Origin: Silvibacterium acidisoli
GTDB lineage: Bacteria > Acidobacteriota > Terriglobia > Terriglobales > Acidobacteriaceae
Assembly (NCBI GenBank): GCA_022870745.1
Contig: CP085323.1
Span: 1,116,001 to 1,180,000, forward strand
Length of the DNA stretch: 64,000 nucleotides
Direction: 5' to 3'
In this document: positions 1 through 8,930 of the stretch, piece after piece
Position numbering within the stretch: position 1 is the stretch's first letter
Layout: each line of letters begins with the position of its first letter
Position numbers and translations under genes: made by a program
Notes under the pieces: model-generated
What the model saw: the letters and a program-made list of their open reading frames with translations, nothing else
Databases searched by the model: none
Told to the model about the DNA's origin: nothing

Positions 1-2547
1 CTGTAACTGCAGCGACCAGTAAAGCTGGGTGGGCGGCATGCCAGCGGTCGGGTGAATCATCGTGGAGTTGTTATTGCCGACCAGCAGGCCAGGGTTGAGC
101 GTCTGCCCGGACACGGAAGCGGCTGGGTAGGGATTATCCCAGTAGTACGCAGGCGATCCTACAACATCCCCAGGGCGGTTTGCCGTCGCGAGACCCGAGT
201 AGCCGGTGTTGTAGAGGGCGCCGCTAATGTCGTCCTCATTGTTGTCATTGCCAATCGGCCGCGTGATGGCAAAACCGCCGCGCAGAGCGGTCCTGCTGTC
301 GGTTCCGGGCGAATACGCAAAACCGATGCGGGGCTGAATACCGCCGCGATAGATGTTGCCGATGCGGCTGATACCGTTGCGTCCCGGGCCGTTCCCATAA
401 AACGTGTACGCGCCCGGCAGCCCTCCAGCAGCGGGGTTCGGCAGCGTCGGATCCATGGTCGACACCTCGCCATGAGCCTCGGTACGGGGAATCTGCAGAT
501 CGTAGCGCAGTCCCAGGTTCAACGTAAGGTTGCGGCGCACCTTCCAGTCATCCTGAGCAAACAGACCTGCCTGCCACCAGCGAAAACCGGATTCAGCCGG
601 GTAGCTGATGTAAGAGAAGTCCGTTCCACCGAAGAGGAAGCTGGCACGCGGGTCGCCCGTCGAAGCCGGCAGCGAAACAGCCTGGTTTCCATTGATGAAG
701 CCGGTTCCGTTGAGCGCCGTTTCCGGTGACGCGAAGTTAATGGAACCTCCGGACAACAGCGTCTCATTGCGCTGCAGGTACCGAAGCTCTCCACCAAAGG
801 TAAAGGCATGCGAACCGCGAAGCAGCGTCACATTGTCGTTGAGGAAGTAGCGATTTTCCGCCACGGTCGATCCGCCGCTACCGCCGATGCTGTTTTGAAC
901 AGTGCCAAGACCGATCAGCGGATAGTAGCTCTCTGGATTCAGAGCAGGAAGCCCCTGCATGCCGAGCGCCGCGAATCCAGGGCCGGGCTGCACCGGTCCG
1001 CTGAGGTTCGTATCGCGCAGAAAGCCGATGTTCAGGTTGTTCAACAAGGTCGGCGAGTGCGTGTAGTTGTACGAGAAGCGAATCTGCTTGGTTGGGGTAT
1101 TTGTCTGCGTGGCGTCGTACAGGTTAAGCCCGCCGTTGTCAGAAGAGCTGTAGCCGCCGGTAAACACGCTGCCTGAAATCGCATGCTTCTCGGAGATATG
1201 CTCGTCGATCTTCACGACCAGGCGATGCTCGTCAATCTTCGAGCTTTGCAAACGAACGAAGTTATTGTTGAGCGCGTTATTCGTCGCCTGCGGAAACGAC
1301 TGAAGCACCGTCTGCGAAACCGTGCTCAGACCGGCTGTTCCTGAAGGAATGATGTTGCCCGGGAATGGATCGCGGATGGTATATGTGTTGCCGTCCGGAC
1401 CGATTACATTATGCGCAGAGAGCGGATTGTAAATTGCACCGCTGTATACGGGGTTACCGGCCGGATCAAAGATGGGCGCGCCCGTGGTTGGGTCTGTCAC
1501 CTGCGGTCCGAGCAATTGTGAAAAGTCTCCATTGCGGAAGGCGTTCGGGATCGTGGTGAGCGTCGCATCGTTCGAACTCGGACGGTACTTGAACTCCGTG
1601 AAGTCTACGAAGAAGAACGTCTTGTCGTGCCCCTTGTAGATCTTCGGAATGTAGACCGGGCCACCGAAGGTTCCACCAAATTCATTCTGCTTGAGCGGTG
1701 CTTTCTTGATCCCCAGCGCATCGGTCACATATCCGGCCGCATTGAGCGCATCGTTCTGCAGGTACTCGAACAGGCTGCCGTGAAACTGATTCGTTCCCGA
1801 AGCGAAGGCAAAGGAGACAATGCCGCTCGATAGCCCATACTGCGCGGTCTGGTTGTTATTGATGACCTTAAACTGGCTGATTGCATCCATCGGCGGATGG
1901 TTGCTGCCGATGTCACCGGCAAGGTCCGTCTCCATGATCGGCACGCCGTCGATATAAACCTCGTTGGCGTAGCTGACCGAGCCGCTGAAGTGCAGGCGAT
2001 AGTCTGGCGAGGCACCCGGTGTGGATCCGGCAACGCCCGGTGTCAGTACCACAAAGTTCAGAGGGTTACGCATATCCGCGTTGAGCGAAACCGGCAGATC
2101 CTTGATCTCGGCGGGCGTGATCACAGTACCGATGTCGGAGCTTTCCGTCTCGACATGCGCGGCATCGGCCTGCACCGTGACCATCTGTTCGACACCCCCC
2201 GGCTTGAGCATCACGTTGACGGCGACCGTGCTGCCCGTTCCGACGGTGATGTGTTGCTGAACCGAGGTGCTGAAGCCCTGCGACTCTACCGTGAGCGTAT
2301 AGACGCCCGGCGACAGGTTCAGAAAGTTGTATTGGCCGGCGGCTCCGGATACCGAGGACGCCTGGATACCGGTACTTTCGTTCTTCAAGCTGAGCTTCGC
2401 GCCGGGAACGGCTGCATGCTGCGTGTCGTGTACTTCGCCTTGGATGGAGCCAAGATTCACCTGCGCGACAGCCAACCGCGATGAACCTGCGACAGCAAAG
2501 CAAAGCATAACCAGGAAAAGAAATACCCAAGATCTGGTCAGCCTCAT
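1..2547 (-). CDS. TonB-dependent receptor, Oar-like (C-terminus beyond window)
   Basis: I translated this frame from the complement; it is open from an ATG at 2547 to base 1 (849 codons), so the barrel C-terminus lies outside the window. The N-terminus is a signal peptide (hydrophobic core ending SRLAVAQ). A carboxypeptidase-regulatory/CnaB-like domain follows at about 30-115 (GSIQGEVHDTQHAAVPGAKL, then GQYNFLNLSPGVYTLTVES). A plug-like region comes next (VYIDGVPIMETD) and then barrel segments (GGTFGGPVYIPK, KTFFFVDFTEFKY). Oar-like receptors of this build are outer-membrane transporters, typically for oligosaccharides in acidobacteria. The mannosidases next door suggest a mannose-containing glycan as substrate, which is inference. 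A 16-bp palindrome sits 40 bp upstream of the start and may be its operator. Confidence 0.9.
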   Translation of the reverse strand, partial: MRLTRSWVFLFLVMLCFAVAGSSRLAVAQVNLGSIQGEVHDTQHAAVPGAKLSLKNESTGIQASSVSGAAGQYNFLNLSPGVYTLTVESQGFSTSVQQHITVGTGSTVAVNVMLKPGGVEQMVTVQADAAHVETESSDIGTVITPAEIKDLPVSLNADMRNPLNFVVLTPGVAGSTPGASPDYRLHFSGSVSYANEVYIDGVPIMETDLAGDIGSNHPPMDAISQFKVINNNQTAQYGLSSGIVSFAFASGTNQFHGSLFEYLQNDALNAAGYVTDALGIKKAPLKQNEFGGTFGGPVYIPKIYKGHDKTFFFVDFTEFKYRPSSNDATLTTIPNAFRNGDFSQLLGPQVTDPTTGAPIFDPAGNPVYSGAIYNPLSAHNVIGPDGNTYTIRDPFPGNIIPSGTAGLSTVSQTVLQSFPQATNNALNNNFVRLQSSKIDEHRLVVKIDEHISEKHAISGSVFTGGYSSSDNGGLNLYDATQTNTPTKQIRFSYNYTHSPTLLNNLNIGFLRDTNLSGPVQPGPGFAALGMQGLPALNPESYYPLIGLGTVQNSIGGSGGSTVAENRYFLNDNVTLLRGSHAFTFGGELRYLQRNETLLSGGSINFASPETALNGTGFINGNQAVSLPASTGDPRASFLFGGTDFSYISYPAESGFRWWQAGLFAQDDWKVRRNLTLNLGLRYDLQIPRTEAHGEVSTMDPTLPNPAAGGLPGAYTFYGNGPGRNGISRIGNIYRGGIQPRIGFAYSPGTDSRTALRGGFAITRPIGNDNNEDDISGALYNTGYSGLATANRPGDVVGSPAYYWDNPYPAASVSGQTLNPGLLVGNNNSTMIHPTAGMPPTQLYWSLQLQ

Positions 2548-2586
2548 GTGGTCTCCTGAAAAGTAGCTGAACTACCGCGTCGATTT

Positions 2587-2602
2587 ATTTAAACCTTTAA
2601 AT
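2587..2602. promoter_or_regulatory. LacI-type palindromic operator candidate
   Basis: The sequence is ATTTAAA-CC-TTTAAAT: two perfect 7-base half sites around a 2-base centre, 40 bp upstream of the TonB receptor start. An outer CGATTTA/TAAATCG pair (2581-2587 and 2598-2604) extends the symmetry. Size and A/T-rich half sites fit a helix-turn-helix dimer site of LacI type. No regulator gene is in the window, so the binding protein is unknown. Confidence 0.4.
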
Positions 2603-2712
2603 CGAAACGAGCCAAAGTTAATCACGCTCAAAAGTGGAATGTCAATCACGTTGTGACAGGAAAGATTTTGCTTCCGCAAGCTCAAGAAAATCCGCCAAAA
2701 ACGCGCACGCTA

Positions 2713-3861
2713 CTACTGTCCAGCTGCTGAAGCCTGCTTTCCGGCGGCTGACCAGAGCCTTTTCAGGCGAGGGTCAAGCTCCCACGGTTCATGCTCCGTG
2801 ATGCCGTAAATGAAGGTCTGCCCGGGAACATATCGCTGACGAACCTCGAAGTTTTCAAAGGCGATGCCGCCCAGCACCGGGGCGGTCGATGCCCAGTAAA
2901 CGCGGCGGGCATTTACCCGCACGCGGAGGTCCGGTTCAATGTCGTGAGAATCTACCCGCCAGAACTGAGCGAGCTTTGGCAGCACGTACGGCCAGTGAGC
3001 GGTGTCGTTGCCGGGCGTCGTCGCGGGATCGGCCTCGTCCGAAGTGCAGTAGACCACCGCGGCTCCATCCGCCGTACGAAACATATCTTCGAGCGGGTAG
3101 TTTTCGAGTTCGGTGAAACCATCGCCACCGTAATCGGGAAACAGCTCCCTGCTGTCCAGTACACGATCTCGCAGCCACAACCGGCGCAAACGCTCGTAGT
3201 TGCCCATCGTCGCGCTCAGGCTCAGTTCTTCGAGCGGTGGGCTGTCCTTCTCCGCGAAAACCGAGAGCCGCAGCTCCTGGGGGCGATCGCTGTCGATCGA
3301 TGCAATCACGTAAACATGCGCTCCGTTCGCGGTATAACGCTCCACGTTGATGCGCACGGAGAGCCGCTCTACTGTTGTTCGGCCTGCATGAACGGTCTCC
3401 ATGCTGCCGCGGTAGGACGGCTCTTTCGCTCCCTTGATCTTCTCAACCGTGAATCTCTTTCCCTGCTTCCCCGGATCGAGCACGCTCGGCTCCAACTCGC
3501 TGAAAGCGATACGGCTTAGGCGAGTTCCGGGTCCGAAGACGACCGGCTCGATGGCGATAAAATTCAGCAGCTTTGGCTCGGTCTCGCCCACCGGGATCAG
3601 GCCGACACGAATCAGACCTCGGGGACCTTTCATGCCGCCCTCCGATGGCAGGCCGAAGACAATGCCGTCCTTCCTTCCCCAGATCAGCGGATCTCCCTGT
3701 TTGCCTGGCCGAATCCAGGCAGCATCCTCCGCGTGAAGATGGAGGCATGGCACCGCAAAGGCGATGAGCAGGATGAGGGCAAAGGAAGCGGCGTCTGATA
3801 ACCCTTCAGTAAACAAGCAAAGCCTACGGTTACGACTATTGAACCAGCAATCCACTTTCAT
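2713..3861 (-). CDS. secreted protein of unknown function in mannosidase locus
   Basis: This 382-residue protein is not recognised. It has an exported N-terminus (hydrophobic stretch at about 24-42, then HLHAEDAAW as a likely cleavage region). The rest is soluble and rich in aromatic and acidic residues, with segments such as DPLIWGRKDGIVFGLPSEGG near the N-terminus. The composition resembles a secreted beta-sandwich carbohydrate-active or carbohydrate-binding protein, but I see no catalytic signature. The start ATG at 3861 has GAGGG a few bases upstream. It is divergent from the GH92 gene with 207 bp between the starts. A LacI-like site (3877-3888) lies just upstream of its ribosome binding site, so co-regulation with glycan use is plausible. 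Confidence 0.75.
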   Translation of the reverse strand: MKVDCWFNSRNRRLCLFTEGLSDAASFALILLIAFAVPCLHLHAEDAAWIRPGKQGDPLIWGRKDGIVFGLPSEGGMKGPRGLIRVGLIPVGETEPKLLNFIAIEPVVFGPGTRLSRIAFSELEPSVLDPGKQGKRFTVEKIKGAKEPSYRGSMETVHAGRTTVERLSVRINVERYTANGAHVYVIASIDSDRPQELRLSVFAEKDSPPLEELSLSATMGNYERLRRLWLRDRVLDSRELFPDYGGDGFTELENYPLEDMFRTADGAAVVYCTSDEADPATTPGNDTAHWPYVLPKLAQFWRVDSHDIEPDLRVRVNARRVYWASTAPVLGGIAFENFEVRQRYVPGQTFIYGITEHEPWELDPRLKRLWSAAGKQASAAGQ

Positions 3862-3876
3862 GCGACCCTCGGAAAG

Positions 3877-3888
3877 TTAAACGTTTCA
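3877..3888. promoter_or_regulatory. LacI-family operator-like site (AAACGTTT core)
   Basis: TTAAACGTTTCA contains the perfect palindrome AAACGTTT at 3879-3886, a core common to LacI/GalR-family operators. It lies 15-27 bp upstream of the minus-strand start at 3861 and about 180 bp upstream of the GH92 start at 4069, inside the divergent intergenic region. Role as a shared operator is inferred. Confidence 0.4.
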
Positions 3889-4068
3889 TGAGCCGCCGAA
3901 TCATAACAGGGCGAAAACAGTACCTTCCACACTTTTTACTTCCGCTGCTCCGGAATGATCTGTCACCGTATGAAGCGAACAGATGGCCCACGATATGATC
4001 GGAGTAGTCCTTTTGCGCTGCCCGCGCCAACGGCCGAACAAAACATTTTTCAAAATCGAAAGAGACTG

Positions 4069-6390
4069 ATGCTGAACAGACGACGCTTCCTGCAAGCCGC
4101 TTCTCTCGCCACCTGCCTTGAACTGATCAACACCAATATTCCCCTGGCAGAGGCTGCGACCAAAGCCTTCGCGCACGGTACAGATGAGGACTTTACTTCC
4201 TACGTAAATGTCAAGGTCGGAACCGGCGGACATGGACACGTATTCCCCGGCGCGACGGTGCCCTTCGGCGCTGTGCAGCTCAGTCCCGACACCTACACCA
4301 AGGGATGGGACTGGTGCTCGGGTTACTACGACACCGATACGTCGATCATGGGCTTCAGCCACACCCACCTGAGCGGAACCGGCTGCGGCGACCTGCTGGA
4401 CGTGCTGCTGATGCCTGCCGTAGGCAGCGTCAAGCTCCAGCCCGGCACCCGGGAGAACCCCACCGAGGGCTATCGCTCGCGCTACTCGCACGAGGAAGAG
4501 ATCGCCGAGCCCGGCTACTATTCCGTCAAGCTGAAGGACTCGGGCGTCTTCGCCGAGCTGACCGCTACTGAGCGCACCGGCCTGCACTGCTATACCTTCC
4601 CGGCAAGCGAAGAGTCGCACTTCATCCTCGACTGGTCGCACTCCTACGACGATCCAAACGATCCCGTCGCCGAGGCTGCCATCGAGCTCCACGGCAACGA
4701 CACCATCGCCGGTGGCCGCACCGTGAATTCCTGGGCGCATGGACGCCAGATCTTCTTCGCCATGCAGTTCTCCGAGCCCTTTACCAAGGCCGAGTTGTTC
4801 TCTGACGATCAGCCGCAGACAGAAACGAAGCTCAACGGCAAGACCCTGAAGGCGGCTCTTCACTACAAGACGACCGCCGGACAGAAAATCCTGGTTCGCT
4901 GCGGCATCTCCGGCGTAAGCGCCGAGAACGCGCTCAAAAACCTGCGCGCCGAGCAGCCCGGCTGGGATTTCGCCGCGACACGCAGCGCAGCGAAGCAGAA
5001 GTGGCAGAAGGAACTGAGCCGCGTCAGCATCAAGACGGACGATAAGAAGCAGCGCGAGATCTTCTATAGCTCGTACTACCACATGCTCTGCGCTCCTACT
5101 CTCTTCGACGATGCCGACGGCAGCTACCGCGGCATGGATGGCGAAGTCCATCAGCTTGAAAAAGGCGCACACAACTACAGCACCTATTCACTGTGGGATA
5201 CCTTCCGTGCGCTGCATCCGGCGTTCACCCTGATTCAACCGGATCGCGTGCCCGAGATGGTCAACTCCCTCGTCGTCATGGCCGAGCAGAGCCCGCATGG
5301 CATGCCCGTATGGCCGCTGCAGGGTAAGGAAACCGGCACCATGACCGGCTACCACTCGGCCAGCGTGATCTCCGAAGCCTGCGTCAAGAACTTCGAAGGC
5401 ATTGACTGGAATCGCGCCTACAAGGTCATGCGCAAGCGCAACATGGACGACGACTGGCGCGGTCTGGGCTACTACCGCAGCATGGGCTACATTCCTGCGG
5501 ACAAGGAAGGCGAGTCGGTCAGCAAAACGCTTGAGTACGGATACAACGACTGGGCCGTTTCGCACGTTGCTGAGAAGGTGGGAGCGCATGACGATGCCGC
5601 CATCCAGCGCAAGCGTTCGCGCAACTACCAGCACTACTTCGATCCCAAGACGCAGTTCATCCGCGCCAAGCTTTCGAACGGTGAATTTACCGCTCCGTTC
5701 GATCCCATCGAGATGGGGCACACGGAAAAGTATCGCGACTACACCGAGTCGAACGCCTGGCAGACCACCTTTGGCGTGCAGCACGACAATGCCAGCTACA
5801 TCGAACTCTGGGGCGGCCGCGAACCCTTCATTAAGAAGCTCGATTCACTCTTCACCGTTCCTTCCACGCTTCCGCCCGACGCTCCGCCGGACATCGCCGG
5901 CATGGTCGGTCAGTACGCGCACGGCAACGAGCCCAGCCACCACATCGCTTATCTCTACATCTATGCAGGCCAGCCGTGGAAGACGCAGTCGCGCGTCCAC
6001 TCGCTGCTGCTGACCATGTATGACAACAAGCCGAACGGACTGCAGGGCAACGAAGACTGCGGCCAGATGTCTGCCTGGTACGTGATGAGCGCGCTCGGCC
6101 TGTACGCGGTCGATCCGGCGAGCGGTAACTACGTGCTGACGTCGCCCCTGTTCGACAAGGCTACGCTGCGTGTAAGCGGCGGCAAGACGCTCACCATCGA
6201 AGCGAAGCGCACCTCGCCCGATGACATCTACATCCAGTCCGTGACGGTCAACGGCAAAAACTCGGACAAACTCTGGGTTTCGCACGAAGAGATCGCGCAT
6301 GGTGGATCGATCGTCTTCAAGCTCGGATCGAAGCCCAACGAGAAGCTCGGCGCTGCGGAAGCAGTCGCTCCGCCGTCGCTGAAGGTATAG
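4069..6390 (+). CDS. GH92 family alpha-mannosidase, Tat-exported
   Basis: A 773-residue glycoside hydrolase family 92 enzyme; these are calcium-dependent exo-acting alpha-mannosidases (alpha-1,2, -1,3 and others) of periplasm or cell surface. Family signatures are GTGGHGHVFPGATVPFGAVQ near residue 45, HTHLSGTGCGD near 98, WDTFR near 375 and GNEDCGQMSAWYVMS near 660, the last carrying the Glu of the catalytic region. The upstream-extended frame begins at 3955. I chose ATG 4069 because it is preceded by AAAGAGA and gives a clean twin-arginine signal (NRRRFLQAASLA). The GH125 gene follows after 13 bp in the same orientation, so the two are almost certainly co-transcribed. Linkage specificity cannot be read from sequence. 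Confidence 0.93.
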   Translation: MLNRRRFLQAASLATCLELINTNIPLAEAATKAFAHGTDEDFTSYVNVKVGTGGHGHVFPGATVPFGAVQLSPDTYTKGWDWCSGYYDTDTSIMGFSHTHLSGTGCGDLLDVLLMPAVGSVKLQPGTRENPTEGYRSRYSHEEEIAEPGYYSVKLKDSGVFAELTATERTGLHCYTFPASEESHFILDWSHSYDDPNDPVAEAAIELHGNDTIAGGRTVNSWAHGRQIFFAMQFSEPFTKAELFSDDQPQTETKLNGKTLKAALHYKTTAGQKILVRCGISGVSAENALKNLRAEQPGWDFAATRSAAKQKWQKELSRVSIKTDDKKQREIFYSSYYHMLCAPTLFDDADGSYRGMDGEVHQLEKGAHNYSTYSLWDTFRALHPAFTLIQPDRVPEMVNSLVVMAEQSPHGMPVWPLQGKETGTMTGYHSASVISEACVKNFEGIDWNRAYKVMRKRNMDDDWRGLGYYRSMGYIPADKEGESVSKTLEYGYNDWAVSHVAEKVGAHDDAAIQRKRSRNYQHYFDPKTQFIRAKLSNGEFTAPFDPIEMGHTEKYRDYTESNAWQTTFGVQHDNASYIELWGGREPFIKKLDSLFTVPSTLPPDAPPDIAGMVGQYAHGNEPSHHIAYLYIYAGQPWKTQSRVHSLLLTMYDNKPNGLQGNEDCGQMSAWYVMSALGLYAVDPASGNYVLTSPLFDKATLRVSGGKTLTIEAKRTSPDDIYIQSVTVNGKNSDKLWVSHEEIAHGGSIVFKLGSKPNEKLGAAEAVAPPSLKV

Positions 6391-6403
6391 GTGAGTCGAC
6401 CGC

Positions 6404-7876
6404 ATGGCTGATCTCTCCTTCCGTTCCTTTACTCGCAGACAGATGCTCGGCGGCTCCATGGCCGCCGGGGCTGCTGCGCTCACCGCAAAACTCGCTCCTG
6501 CGGCGGCCGTCATGGCCGCCGAGGATCAAAACCTTCACCAGCGTCCCGCGAAAGCGGATCGCCGCTTCACCAGCGATGCCGTCGAAGAGACCATCCTTCG
6601 AGTACAGAAGCAGATTGCTGATCCCACGCTCGCTCTGATCTTCGCAAACTGCCTGCCCAACACGCTCGATACCACTGTCTTTCCCTCAACGCTTAACGGC
6701 AAGCCGGATACCTTCGTCATTACCGGTGACATCGATGCCATGTGGCTGCGCGATTCGTCCGCGCAGGTATGGCCCTACCTCGCCTTCTGTAAGCAGGACA
6801 AGCAGCTCGCAGCTCTCGTTGAAGGCGTCATCCACCGCCAGGCGCGTTGCATCGCCATCGATCCCTACGCCAACGCTTACCTCAAGTCTCCTCATGACTC
6901 GCTCGGCAAGTGGAGTTCGCATGACGACACCGAGATGAAGCCGGGTGTCAGCGAACGCAAGTGGGAAGTCGATTCACTTTGCTACACGCTGCGTCTTGCG
7001 CATGGCTACTGGCAGGCTACCGGCAACACTGCGCCCTTCGATGACGAATGGAAGGCCAGCGCCCGGCTTGTCATCAAGACCTTCCGCGAGCAACAGCGGC
7101 TGCATGGCAAAGGTCCGTACCATTTCCAGCGCGAATCGAAGATCCCGTCCGAAACGCTCATGCTCAATGGATACGGCAATCCGATCAAGCCGAACGGCAT
7201 GATCTTCAGCGGATTCCGTCCGTCGGACGATGCCTGCATCTTCCCGCTCTTCGTTCCGGCAAACCTCTTCGCCGTCACCAGCCTTCGTCAGCTCGCCGAG
7301 TTAGCCGCAAAGGTCTGCCACGACGATCAGCTCGCCAACGATGCGCATACACTGGCCGAAGAAGTTAGCCGCGCCCTCATGCAGCAGGCGCAGGTCATGT
7401 CAGTCGACCACGGAAAGATCTGGGCTTATGAGATCGACGGCTACGGCAGCTCGCTTCGTATGGATGATGCCAATGCGCCCGGCCTGCTTTCGCTGTCCTA
7501 CCTTGGCTGCGTGAAGAAGAACGATCCGGTTTTCATGGCGACGCGAGCCTTCGTGCTCTCGAAGGACAATCCCTACTACTTCACCGGCAAAGCTGCGGAA
7601 GGTGTAGGAAGCCCGCACACCGGCGTCGACTTCATCTGGCCGATGTCGATCCTGATGCAGGCCTTCTCAAGCAGCAGCGATACCGAGATCACCCGCTGCC
7701 TGAAGCTGCTACGCGACAACACCGCCGGCACACACTTCATGCACGAATCGTTCCACAAGGACGATTCAAACAACTTCACGCGCCCATGGTTTGCATGGGC
7801 CAACACGCTCTTCGGCGAGCTGATACTCACCCTCGCGGAGCAGCGCCCTGCGATTCTGAAACAGAACTTCGCGTAA
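6404..7876 (+). CDS. GH125 family exo-alpha-1,6-mannosidase, Tat-exported
   Basis: A 490-residue member of glycoside hydrolase family 125 (formerly DUF1237). Characterised members are metal-independent inverting exo-alpha-1,6-mannosidases acting on N-glycan and mannan side chains. The N-terminus carries a twin-arginine signal (SFTRRQMLGGSMAAGAAALT). Family blocks visible are FANCLPNTLDTTVF near residue 83, ITGDIDAMWLRDSSAQVWPY near 105, SHDDTEMKPGVSERKWEVDS near 172 and GVGSPHTGVDFIWPMS near 400. It lies 13 bp after the GH92 gene. The pair could strip alpha-1,2/1,3- then alpha-1,6-linked mannose, which is inference. The transcript probably ends at the hairpin at 7878-7906. Confidence 0.93.
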   Translation: MADLSFRSFTRRQMLGGSMAAGAAALTAKLAPAAAVMAAEDQNLHQRPAKADRRFTSDAVEETILRVQKQIADPTLALIFANCLPNTLDTTVFPSTLNGKPDTFVITGDIDAMWLRDSSAQVWPYLAFCKQDKQLAALVEGVIHRQARCIAIDPYANAYLKSPHDSLGKWSSHDDTEMKPGVSERKWEVDSLCYTLRLAHGYWQATGNTAPFDDEWKASARLVIKTFREQQRLHGKGPYHFQRESKIPSETLMLNGYGNPIKPNGMIFSGFRPSDDACIFPLFVPANLFAVTSLRQLAELAAKVCHDDQLANDAHTLAEEVSRALMQQAQVMSVDHGKIWAYEIDGYGSSLRMDDANAPGLLSLSYLGCVKKNDPVFMATRAFVLSKDNPYYFTGKAAEGVGSPHTGVDFIWPMSILMQAFSSSSDTEITRCLKLLRDNTAGTHFMHESFHKDDSNNFTRPWFAWANTLFGELILTLAEQRPAILKQNFA

Positions 7877-7877
7877 G

Positions 7878-7906
7878 AAAAAGCGGGCCGCTCTGGCCCG
7901 CTTTCT
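7878..7906. terminator. bidirectional rho-independent terminator
   Basis: AGCGGGCC (7882-7889) pairs with GGCCCGCT (7895-7902) around the loop GCTCT. A-tracts before and T-rich sequence after make it usable from both sides. It sits exactly between the convergent GH125 and 7906-8919 genes, touching the stop codon of the latter. Confidence 0.85.
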
Positions 7907-8919
7907 TATTCCCCGAACAATCGATAGGTGATCGTCCAGCTCTGCGCTGCCTTCGGCGCGACATCGAGATGTATGTAGGCTTCAGGCGAGATGGTCGTGC
8001 GGATCGACCAGAGGTAGAACTTGGCAATCGGCTGGTCTGAGGTCTGCTCCACGCCGAAGTGACGATTGGTGTCCTCTACCTTGATGTCGTATGAGGCAGG
8101 CGTCGATCCATACCCCTTGATGTAAGCGGAAACGGTCTTATGCGGTTCCAGCTCCTGCTTGTAGACGATGCTCTTTCCATCGACCACGGCCTGAGGATCG
8201 AGCGGCTGGTCCGGCTCGGGAGCGAACGGAAAAGTGATCTGCATGCCCGGCCCGGTCGGCTGATGGTCGAGCATGAAGAAGTCGTGATCGTAGACATCGG
8301 TAACGATCGCAGCAGTGCCGAGGTTCTTCAAAGTATGGTGCAGCGTGATCGTCGCGCCATGCGCAGACAGCGTTAGCTCCTTCACGTACTTGTAGGTGAC
8401 TCCCGTCGGCGACTTCAGCAGATGTTCGAAAGTAACCGACCGCTTTTTCGCCTTCACCGTCCAGTGTCCGAGATCGACGATGTCGTACTTGTGTCCGAAC
8501 TGATAGGGTTCATCACCCGCCTTGCGCAGCACACCGACGCCGATCTTCACAAATGGATCGCCCGGCTTGGCCGTGCCGTATCCCAGACCGCCATCTTCGG
8601 AGCGAAACTCCTCGACCGGCCCGGTGATGGAATCATTAACCGTCGCATCATAGTGCGGAAACCACTCGCCCCAGTAGTTGTGACCCTTGTAGGTCGCGCA
8701 TCCGATCACGCCCGACCAGTCGAAACGCGTGGAGCGGTAATAGCCTCGTTCGCTATCGGGCAGGAACACCAGCATTTCGGCCTCACCATTCGAGAGCAGC
8801 ACGTGGGGGTGATCCATGTTCGGTGTCGACGCGCAGTTTGCGGTCTGCGCCTGCACCGCAAACGCGGAAAAGATCATCGCAACACCGGCCACACCGCACT
8901 TCATTATCCGCTTGAGCAT
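7906..8919 (-). CDS. secreted aldose-epimerase/mutarotase-like protein
   Basis: A 337-residue exported protein (signal peptide ending AFAVQAQ) made almost wholly of beta-strand-like segments, with a central TLSAHGATITLHHTLKNLG and DVYDHDFFMLD. This resembles the galactose-mutarotase-like beta-supersandwich fold, but I cannot confirm catalytic His/Glu residues, so the function is tentative. The frame extends to 8961. ATG 8919 is preferred because GGAGGGA lies 2-8 bases upstream and translation from it starts directly with the signal peptide. The lactonase gene stops 11 bp upstream on the same strand, so the ribosome binding site fills the gap and translation is likely coupled. Confidence 0.75.
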   Translation of the reverse strand: MLKRIMKCGVAGVAMIFSAFAVQAQTANCASTPNMDHPHVLLSNGEAEMLVFLPDSERGYYRSTRFDWSGVIGCATYKGHNYWGEWFPHYDATVNDSITGPVEEFRSEDGGLGYGTAKPGDPFVKIGVGVLRKAGDEPYQFGHKYDIVDLGHWTVKAKKRSVTFEHLLKSPTGVTYKYVKELTLSAHGATITLHHTLKNLGTAAIVTDVYDHDFFMLDHQPTGPGMQITFPFAPEPDQPLDPQAVVDGKSIVYKQELEPHKTVSAYIKGYGSTPASYDIKVEDTNRHFGVEQTSDQPIAKFYLWSIRTTISPEAYIHLDVAPKAAQSWTITYRLFGE

Positions 8920-8930
8920 AGTCCCTCCGA

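Noticed and set aside
3901-5172. 423-codon open frame on the minus strand across the GH92 gene
   Set aside because: Antisense shadow of a high-GC gene; the translation is low-complexity Val/Leu/Gly/Arg with no domain, whereas the plus strand has clear GH92 motifs.
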